DNA of 64,000 nucleotides. It comes from Propionivibrio limicola. Lineage in GTDB: Bacteria; Pseudomonadota; Gammaproteobacteria; Burkholderiales; Rhodocyclaceae. Location of the stretch: assembly GCF_009469695.1 (NCBI RefSeq), contig NZ_SSSR01000001.1, forward strand, positions 310,001-374,000, in the 5' to 3' direction. The translations under genes and the position numbers were made by a program. The notes beneath the pieces were generated by a model that had not been told where the DNA came from, did no database searches, and was given only the letters and a program-made list of their open reading frames with translations. Positions 54,895 to 64,000 of this stretch are shown here, piece by piece; position 1 is the stretch's first letter; the number at the start of each line of letters is the position of its first letter.

Positions 54895-57231
54895 TCATTC
54901 TTCACTCTGGCGCGCCAGCACTTCGCGTCCGCCGCGCGCATCCATGGCCGAAACAAGGCCGGCCTTTTCCATCGCCTCGATCAGGCGCGCCGAACGGTTG
55001 TAGCCGATGCGCAAATGGCGCTGCACCAGCGAAATCGAGGCACGACGGTTCTTGAGCACGATTTCCACCGCCTGATCGTAAAGCGGATCGGCTTCCGCAT
55101 CGCCCCCGCCCTCGCTCTCACCGTCGGCTCCGCCCTCGCCTTCGTCTTCGAAGCCGCCGCCCGTGAGCACGCCTTCAACGTAATCAGGCGCCCCCACTTT
55201 CTTCAGATAATCGACGACGTGGTGCACTTCCTCGTCGGCCACGAAGGCACCATGCACGCGCGTCGGATAACCGGTTCCCGGCGCCAGATAGAGCATGTCA
55301 CCCTGACCCAGCAGCGCCTCCGCTCCCATCTGGTCGAGGATGGTACGCGAGTCGATCTTCGACGATACCTGGAAAGACATGCGCGTCGGAATGTTGGCTT
55401 TGATCAGGCCGGTGATGACGTCAACGGACGGTCGCTGCGTCGCCAGAATCAGGTGAATGCCGGCGGCACGCGCCTTCTGCGCGAGGCGGGCGATCAGCTG
55501 CTCGACTTTTTTGCCGGCCACCATCATCAGGTCGGCCAGTTCGTCGATCACGACAACGATGTGCGGCATTGACTTCAGCGGTTCGGGCGATTCCGGCGTC
55601 AGCGAGAACGGATTGGTCAGCGGGTTTCCCGCCTTCTCGGCATCCTTGATGCGATGGTTGAGGCCAGCGATGTTGCGCACGCCGATGGCCGACATCAGCT
55701 TGTAGCGTTTCTCCATCTCGCCGACGCACCAGTTGAGCGCATTGGCCGCCTGCTTCATATCGACGACAACCGGCGCCAGCAGATGCGGGATACCTTCGTA
55801 GATCGACAATTCGAGCATCTTCGGGTCGACGAGGATCAGCCGCACCTTTTCCGGCTCGGACTTGTACAAGAGCGAGAGGATCATCGCGTTGATGCCCACC
55901 GACTTGCCGGAGCCGGTCGTCCCGGCCACCAACAAGTGCGGCATTTTGGCGAGATCGACAACGACCGGACAACCGCCGATGTCCTTGCCCAGCGTCATCG
56001 CCAGCGGCGACGACATGTTGTGGTATTCGCTGCTCGAAATGATCTCGGAAAGCCGGACGACCTGCCGCTTCGGGTTCGGCAGTTCGAGCGCCATGCAGGA
56101 CTTGCCGGGCACCGTTTCGACAACGCGGATCGACACCATCGACAGCGAACGCGCCACGTCCTTGGCCAGATTGACGATCTGCGCTCCCTTCACGCCGACC
56201 GCCGGTTCGATCTCGTAGCGCGTAATCACCGGACCGGGATAGGCAGCCATCACCTGCGCCTGAACGCCAAAATCGGCCAGCTTGCGCTCGATCAGGCGCG
56301 ACGTGTATTCAAGCGTTTCCGGACTGATCTGATCGGTCGGCGGCGCCGCCGGTTCAAGCAGATGCAGGGGCGGCAGCAACCCGCCCTCGACGGCTTCCGG
56401 GAAAAGAAGCACCTGCTTTTCGCGTTCGATGCGCTTCTCGACCTTGGCCGGGACAACCACTTCAGGTACCGGCTTATCGACGATAATGACCGGCTCGCGC
56501 GCTTCTTCACGCCGCTTTTCCCCCTCGACGACCACTTCGCGCTCGCGCGCCGCTTCGCGCCCGATGCGCCGATCCTGCCAGCCATCGATCAAATCGCGCC
56601 CGCCCGTATAGCACCTTTCCAACAACGTACCGAAGTATTCAGCGGCCGTAAGCCAGGACATTCCCGAAAAAAGGCTCCAGCCGAGCGCCAGCGCCACCAT
56701 CAGAACGAGTGTCGCGCCGGTGTAGCCGAGATAGCGAGCCGACGCGCCGCCGATTTCCATGCCAAGCACGCCACCGGGGGCGAGCGGCAACGCCCCCTCT
56801 AGAGAATAAAAACGGAGCGCCTCAAGGCCGGTGCTGGCCAGCAAGACAATCAGAAACCCCGCCAGCGCGATATACATCGGGCGCTTGTCCTCTGACGGCG
56901 GCGCATCCAGACGCCGATACCCCCACCAGACAAACGTAAGCAGCAGAATAATGAACCACCAGGCCGAACGACCGAACACGTAAAGCAGCAAATCCGCCAG
57001 CCAAGCCCCGCTCCGGCCGACCGGATTGTGCAGTGTCGCCACAGGGACGGCGTGCGACCAGCCCGGATCGTCCTGATGATAGCCCCCCAGGGCGAGGCCG
57101 ATAAATACGGCAAGAAACGCCAAAACCAGCCAGCGCGATTCCTGCAGCACGACCGCAATCTTCTCCGGCAGCGGACTGGAGTGTCCGGCCCCTCGGCGAA
57201 TCTTCCCAGCGTTTTTTTGCAACAAAACCAT
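54895..57231 (-). CDS. ftsK: DNA translocase FtsK
   Basis: FtsK pumps chromosome ends across the division septum and activates XerCD. The 778-residue protein has four N-terminal membrane helices (about residues 30-200), a short charged linker ([19 protein letters not shown]), then the alpha-beta motor with Walker [22 protein letters not shown] and Walker [20 protein letters not shown]. The C-terminal gamma winged helix ([32 protein letters not shown]) reads KOPS sites. The start has GGAAAG just upstream, and a TATAAT (minus strand 57264-57269) is a candidate -10. Confidence 0.95.
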   Translation of the reverse strand: MVLLQKNAGKIRRGAGHSSPLPEKIAVVLQESRWLVLAFLAVFIGLALGGYHQDDPGWSHAVPVATLHNPVGRSGAWLADLLLYVFGRSAWWFIILLLTFVWWGYRRLDAPPSEDKRPMYIALAGFLIVLLASTGLEALRFYSLEGALPLAPGGVLGMEIGGASARYLGYTGATLVLMVALALGWSLFSGMSWLTAAEYFGTLLERCYTGGRDLIDGWQDRRIGREAAREREVVVEGEKRREEAREPVIIVDKPVPEVVVPAKVEKRIEREKQVLLFPEAVEGGLLPPLHLLEPAAPPTDQISPETLEYTSRLIERKLADFGVQAQVMAAYPGPVITRYEIEPAVGVKGAQIVNLAKDVARSLSMVSIRVVETVPGKSCMALELPNPKRQVVRLSEIISSSEYHNMSSPLAMTLGKDIGGCPVVVDLAKMPHLLVAGTTGSGKSVGINAMILSLLYKSEPEKVRLILVDPKMLELSIYEGIPHLLAPVVVDMKQAANALNWCVGEMEKRYKLMSAIGVRNIAGLNHRIKDAEKAGNPLTNPFSLTPESPEPLKSMPHIVVVIDELADLMMVAGKKVEQLIARLAQKARAAGIHLILATQRPSVDVITGLIKANIPTRMSFQVSSKIDSRTILDQMGAEALLGQGDMLYLAPGTGYPTRVHGAFVADEEVHHVVDYLKKVGAPDYVEGVLTGGGFEDEGEGGADGESEGGGDAEADPLYDQAVEIVLKNRRASISLVQRHLRIGYNRSARLIEAMEKAGLVSAMDARGGREVLARQSEE

Positions 57232-58520
<1,289 letters not shown>

Positions 58521-58613
58521 GTTTCCAGCCCACGAGTCATTAAGGACGAATCGAACAAGCCCCGGCACAGCCCACAGCCTCGCCGGGCGTTCATCACATG
58601 CCAGACGTAGCCA

Positions 58614-59174
58614 ATGCGCCAGCGACCGCCCACCGAAGAAATCAGCGCCGAAGACCTCGACGCCTTTCTTGCGGCCATCGAGGGCACGCAGCCGCTACGC
58701 ACACCGGCGCGCGTCGTCCATGAGCCGCCGAAGCCACGCCCGCGACCGCGCCAACGCGAACTGGACGACATCGAGGTAATCCGGGAATCGCTGCATGGCC
58801 CATTCGAAATCGACGATCTGTTGGCCATCGGCGACACTTTTCTCCGCCCCGGCTTGCCCCGCGACGTCCTGCGCGACTTGCGGCGGGGGCGCTGGGCGAT
58901 TCAGAACCATACGGATTTGCACGGAATGAACCGCCATGAGGCGCACGACGAAATCGCCCGTTTTCTCGCCGAATCGCGTCTCACCGGAAAACGCTGTCTG
59001 CGCATCGTCCATGGGCGTGGACGCGGCTCACCCGGGCGTGAAGGCGTCCTGAAACGGCTCGTAAAAACCTGGTTATCACGCCATCGCGACGTGCTTGCGT
59101 TCTGCCATGCCGCCCCATGCGACGGCGGTGAAGGCGCCCTCTGGGTTTTGCTCCGCGCCAACCGGGAACGATAA
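58614..59174 (+). CDS. Smr-domain protein
   Basis: The 186-residue protein has a disordered N-terminal half (PPKPRPRPRQRELDDIE) and a C-terminal Smr domain with TDLHGMNRHEAHDEIARFLAES, the HGRGRGS motif (IVHGRGRGSPGREGVLKRLVKTWL) and a closing AFCHAAPCDGGEGALWVLLR. Smr domains nick branched or mismatched DNA or cleave RNA; the family is related to MutS2 tails and YdaL/SmrA. It is likely co-transcribed with trxB, 93 bases upstream. Confidence 0.88.
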   Translation: MRQRPPTEEISAEDLDAFLAAIEGTQPLRTPARVVHEPPKPRPRPRQRELDDIEVIRESLHGPFEIDDLLAIGDTFLRPGLPRDVLRDLRRGRWAIQNHTDLHGMNRHEAHDEIARFLAESRLTGKRCLRIVHGRGRGSPGREGVLKRLVKTWLSRHRDVLAFCHAAPCDGGEGALWVLLRANRER

Positions 59175-59239
59175 GCATCAAAACGGCAAACGATCAGCCC
59201 TCGCGCCAGAATTTCGCTGCCATCCCCGCCGCCATTCCC

Positions 59240-59995
59240 TTACCCGACCGAAATCCCGTCCAGCAAAAGTTTGACGCCTGACAACCCCAGGGCCGCCGTG
59301 GCAAACCAGTAAAACGGCCGCTCGGGTATTTTCGCCAAAATGCGCAATCCGAGCCAGACGCCCAGCGGCACGAGCGGCAACAACATGGCCGAGGCGATGA
59401 GCGACTCCTTCGTAAAAATACCGAGAGCGAGATACGTCGGGAGTTTGGCCAGATTGATGGTGGTGAAAAAATAGACCGACGTGGCCACAAAATTCTGCCG
59501 CGGCAACTGCCGGCTCAACAGATAAGCCATCACCGGCGGGCCACCGGCATGTGCCAGCGTGCTGGTAAAGCCCGACCCCGCTCCGGCGAGCCATGCAAAG
59601 AGACGTCTCGGAGGGCGTGCGGACTGCGCGCCACGGCTACGGCGAACCAGTCGGTCAAGCGCAAAAAGAACGGCAATCAGACCAACGGCAATTTTCACGA
59701 AACGATCGGGCATGACGCCGAAAGCCAGCGTGCCGAGGACGATACCCACGATGGCAGCGGGCAGCATCATTTTAAGGTCGGCCCAACTGGCTTTCCCGCG
59801 CCACGCCCCGATGCCGACCCAGTCGGTCACGATCAGCACCGGCAGCATCACGGCCGCCGCGTCGCGGGGCGATATCCAGATTGCCATAAGCGGCACGGCC
59901 AAGCCACCCAGCGCGCCACCCAGTCCGGATTTCGAAATTCCGGTGATCAGCACGGCAAAAGCCGCCACGACCCAACCCAACGAATCGAATTCCAC
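59240..59995 (-). CDS. TauE/SafE-family membrane permease
   Basis: The product is a predicted seven- or eight-helix exporter of the TauE/SafE family, which exports sulfite, sulfoacetate or related anions. Family features are the N-terminal ISKSGLGGALGGLAVPLMAIWISPRDAAAVMLPVLIVTDWVG and the repeated SGFTSTLAHAGGPPVMAYLL. The start is taken as GTG 59995 with GGAG in front (MEFDSLGWVVAAFAV); the frame opens at 60058, but that ATG lies in a terminator stem, so it is rejected. The substrate cannot be told from sequence. Confidence 0.82.
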   Translation of the reverse strand: MEFDSLGWVVAAFAVLITGISKSGLGGALGGLAVPLMAIWISPRDAAAVMLPVLIVTDWVGIGAWRGKASWADLKMMLPAAIVGIVLGTLAFGVMPDRFVKIAVGLIAVLFALDRLVRRSRGAQSARPPRRLFAWLAGAGSGFTSTLAHAGGPPVMAYLLSRQLPRQNFVATSVYFFTTINLAKLPTYLALGIFTKESLIASAMLLPLVPLGVWLGLRILAKIPERPFYWFATAALGLSGVKLLLDGISVG

Positions 59996-60056
59996 CGCAG
60001 TTACTCCGAATCGGGCCTTGAACGCCCGTTCTTCAATGACGTTGATGCTCCAAAGC

Positions 60057-60083
60057 AAACGGCCCGCTAAGCGCGGGCCGTTT
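60057..60083 (-). terminator. Terminator after glnB
   Basis: AAACGGCCCGC-TTAG-GCGGGCCGTTT makes a strong hairpin, 22 bases after the glnB stop. On the minus strand it is followed by TTTG. Confidence 0.8.
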
Positions 60084-60104
60084 GTACTCGAACCTCAGGA
60101 CAAC

Positions 60105-62100
<1,996 letters not shown>

Positions 62101-62130
62101 GAACGTGGCTCTAATTGAAAGGAAACGGCG

Positions 62131-62922
62131 TCAGGCCGCAGGCCAGGCGGCGAGGAATTCGCGCCAATGCGGCTTGTCGAGCCGCCCCAGCTCATCGCGC
62201 ACGAAGGCGATTTCAGCCTCGTATTCAGCCCGCGCCATTTCGCCGCGCATGAGGCGGAAGCGCAACGCGACAAGATAGGTGTTCATCACATCGGTCTCGC
62301 AGTAATCGCGAATTCCCGCGATCTCGCCTTGCGACCAGGCCTCCCAGACCTTGCTGCCGTCCATGCCCAGCTTGCCCGGAAAACCGATCAACTTGGCCAG
62401 ATCGTCGAGCGGCGCGTTGGCGCGCGGCTGATACATCGCCAACAGGTCCATCAGGTCGAGATGGCGCATGTGATAGCGGCTGATGTAGTTGTTCCACTTG
62501 AAGTCACGGCTGTCACCGTAGTCACCATCGCCGAGATCCCAGTAGCGCGGAGCCACGACACCGTGGATCAGGCCGCGATAGTGCAGTACCGGTAGATCGA
62601 ACCCTCCGCCGTTCCAGGACACCAGTTGCGGCGTGAACTTTTCGATGCCATCGAAGAAGCGCTGGATGATTTCGCCTTCGCTTTGTTCCGGCTCGGCCAG
62701 CGACCAGACGCGCAGATCCTTGCCGGCGCGCAGCACGCAGGAAATGACGGCGACGCGCTGCAGGTAGTGCGGCAGGAAGTCGCTGCCGTTCTGCGCCCGC
62801 CGCTGCTGGAAGGCGAGTTCCGCCACTTCCGCATCGGACAACGCAGGATCGAGGTCGTGCAAACGGCGCAAACCCGGCACGTCGGGAATGGTTTCGATAT
62901 CGAAGACGAGTACGGGAAGCAT
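62131..62922 (-). CDS. PolB-like 3'-5' exonuclease domain protein
   Basis: The 263-residue protein is a DEDD-type exonuclease of the PolB-like group. Exo I is LVFDIETIPD with the Asp-x-Glu pair, Exo II is NGGGFDLPVLHYRGLIHG, and the Exo III region is IRDYCETDVMNTYLV. The middle region LDLMDLLAMYQPRANAPLDDLAKLIGFPGK is family-typical. It stands free of a polymerase domain and may trim or repair DNA; this is unproven. The gene is set between nadE and cysM, in the same direction. Confidence 0.88.
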   Translation of the reverse strand: MLPVLVFDIETIPDVPGLRRLHDLDPALSDAEVAELAFQQRRAQNGSDFLPHYLQRVAVISCVLRAGKDLRVWSLAEPEQSEGEIIQRFFDGIEKFTPQLVSWNGGGFDLPVLHYRGLIHGVVAPRYWDLGDGDYGDSRDFKWNNYISRYHMRHLDLMDLLAMYQPRANAPLDDLAKLIGFPGKLGMDGSKVWEAWSQGEIAGIRDYCETDVMNTYLVALRFRLMRGEMARAEYEAEIAFVRDELGRLDKPHWREFLAAWPAA

Positions 62923-62937
62923 AAAGAATCTACCTGA

Positions 62938-63843
62938 TCAGGCGGGAAAAACGCCGGTCGACAAATAGCGGTCGCCGCGGTCGCAGACGATACTGACGAT
63001 CGTGGCATTTTCCAGCTCGTTCGCCAAGCGCAGCGCGACCGCCATCGCGCCGCCCGATGAAATACCGGCGAAGATACCCTCTTCCCGCGCCAGACGACGG
63101 GTCATTTCCTCGGCATCGGCTTGCGACACGGATTCGATACGATCGATGAGGGAACGGTCGAAAATCTTCGGCAGGTAGGCTTCCGGCCATTTGCGGATGC
63201 CGGGAATCTGCGAACCGTCTTCGGGCTGGCAACCGACGATGCAAATCGCCGGATTCTGTTCCTTGAGATAACGCGCCGAGCCCATGATCGTGCCGGTCGT
63301 GCCCATGCTGCTGACGAAATGGGTCACACGCCCTTCCGTCTCGCGCCAGATTTCCGGGCCGGTGCCCTCGTAATGGGCCAGCGGATTGTCCTGATTGGCG
63401 AACTGGTCGAGGATGATGCCGCGCCCCTCGTCGCGCATTTTTTCGGCGACGTCACGCGCCAGTTCCATGCCGCCACTCACTGGTGTCAGCACCAGCTCGG
63501 CGCCATAGGCACGCATCGTCTGGCGGCGCTCGACGCTCTGGTTTTCCGGCATGACAAGGATCATGCGATAGCCCATGATCGCCGCCGCCATCGCCAGCGC
63601 GATGCCGGTATTGCCGGATGTCGCCTCAATCAGCGTGTCACCCGGCTTGATGTCGCCGCGCTGCTCGGCACGCCGAACCATCGACAGCGCCGGTCGATCC
63701 TTGACCGAACCGGCCGGGTTGTTGCCTTCGAGCTTGGCCAGGATGACATTGCCGCGCGCCGCGATGGCCACGCCGGGCAAGCGTTTCAGCTGGACGAGCG
63801 GCGTGCCGCCAACGAAATCTTCGAGTGTCTTATACACGGGCAT
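62938..63843 (-). CDS. cysM: Cysteine synthase B
   Basis: CysM makes L-cysteine from O-acetylserine and sulfide or thiosulfate with pyridoxal phosphate. The 301-residue enzyme has the PLP Lys in [15 protein letters not shown], the phosphate-binding loop [28 protein letters not shown] and the [14 protein letters not shown] loop, which is CysM-like. The start at 63843 overlaps the hldD stop by 14 bases. The exonuclease gene starts 15 bases after its stop. Confidence 0.95.
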   Translation of the reverse strand: MPVYKTLEDFVGGTPLVQLKRLPGVAIAARGNVILAKLEGNNPAGSVKDRPALSMVRRAEQRGDIKPGDTLIEATSGNTGIALAMAAAIMGYRMILVMPENQSVERRQTMRAYGAELVLTPVSGGMELARDVAEKMRDEGRGIILDQFANQDNPLAHYEGTGPEIWRETEGRVTHFVSSMGTTGTIMGSARYLKEQNPAICIVGCQPEDGSQIPGIRKWPEAYLPKIFDRSLIDRIESVSQADAEEMTRRLAREEGIFAGISSGGAMAVALRLANELENATIVSIVCDRGDRYLSTGVFPA

Positions 63844-64000
63844 TCAACCATTGAACGTATTCGGAAACGCCCTCGTCGACGCTGGCAAACGGTGCCGCAT
63901 AGCCGGCCGCCCGCAGCTTGGTCAGATCGGCTTGCGTGAAGCTCTGGTATTTGCCCTTGAGCGCCTCGGGGAATGGAACGTATTCGATGAATCCCTGCTG
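63830..64000 (-). CDS. hldD: ADP-L-glycero-D-manno-heptose-6-epimerase, C-terminal end (window edge)
   Basis: Only the last 56 codons are present, ending at TAA 63830-63832. The peptide [20 protein letters not shown], then [28 protein letters not shown], is the characteristic C-terminus of HldD (RfaD), which makes the heptose used in the lipopolysaccharide inner core. The rest lies beyond the right edge. It overlaps cysM by 14 bases. Confidence 0.88.
   Translation of the reverse strand, partial: QQGFIEYVPFPEALKGKYQSFTQADLTKLRAAGYAAPFASVDEGVSEYVQWLNARV

Noticed and set aside
54855-54956. Extended N-terminus of LolA
   Set aside because: The added codons translate a dispersed repeat and would place the signal peptide internally.
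59996-60058. N-terminal extension of the TauE-family permease
   Set aside because: The ATG at 60058 lies in the stem of the terminator following glnB. GTG 59995 has GGAG in front and fits the family length.

Overview
The window reads as a chromosomal segment of a Gram-negative betaproteobacterium, most likely in or near the Rhodocyclales. This placement is an inference from gene content: a dapA-bamC-metallo-hydrolase run, the hopanoid gene hpnE, a full tad pilus locus, LolA/FtsK/RarA/SerS in a row, and glnB beside nadE. Gene density is high and almost everything is ordinary core genome, with three accessory areas.

Layout. 1-4368: the 3' end of a DEAD-box RNA helicase, an Ala/Pro-repeat lipoprotein with a strong terminator, then a leftward dapA-bamC-MBL hydrolase unit. 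4556-12262: a defective transposable (Mu-like) prophage of about 6.8 kb (4582-11352) sits inside a moxR gene. The first codons of moxR (4556-4581) and the rest (11353-12262) rejoin in frame across a 6-bp duplication (CTCAAC). Both phage ends carry paired GCGAGATAWWT motifs at matching distances from the termini. Inside are a leftward head module (terminase fragment, DUF935 portal, MuF protein with a C-terminal HExxH domain, a small protein, gpG) and a rightward tail-hub fragment; early genes and most of the tail are missing. 12283-17651: the rest of the moxR operon (DUF58, TgpA-type transglutaminase, MltB-type transglycosylase) and hpnE.

17847-34091: a leftward tad (Flp pilus) locus of 15 genes. 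In transcription order these are two Flp pilins (one of 58 aa), prepilin peptidase, an unusual AAA+ ATPase, CpaB/RcpC, secretin, a small lipoprotein, TadG-like, two TadE-like, TadZ/CpaE, CpaF, TadB, TadC and a TPR/LytR_C lipoprotein. A histidine kinase and a LuxR-type response regulator lie directly upstream and probably control it. 34203-41735: a Fic protein with a palindromic operator-like promoter, an OmpA-family lipoprotein, a two-RCK ion channel, an orphan PilB/GspE ATPase, a small four-cysteine secreted protein and a hypoxanthine-DNA glycosylase.

41858-64000: housekeeping genes: htpG, greB, Pit/DUF47 phosphate transport, Sir2, PsiE, RlmA, a YgjP-like metallopeptidase, tRNA-Ser(CGA), mltF, serS, rarA, lolA, ftsK, trxB, an Smr protein, a TauE permease, glnB-nadE, a PolB-like exonuclease, cysM and the 3' end of hldD. 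Two long inverted repeats built from CGCAGAGA-type units (about 17674-17836 and 41740-41851), plus a half copy near 54870, are dispersed intergenic elements. No CRISPR array, rRNA operon or integrase was seen.
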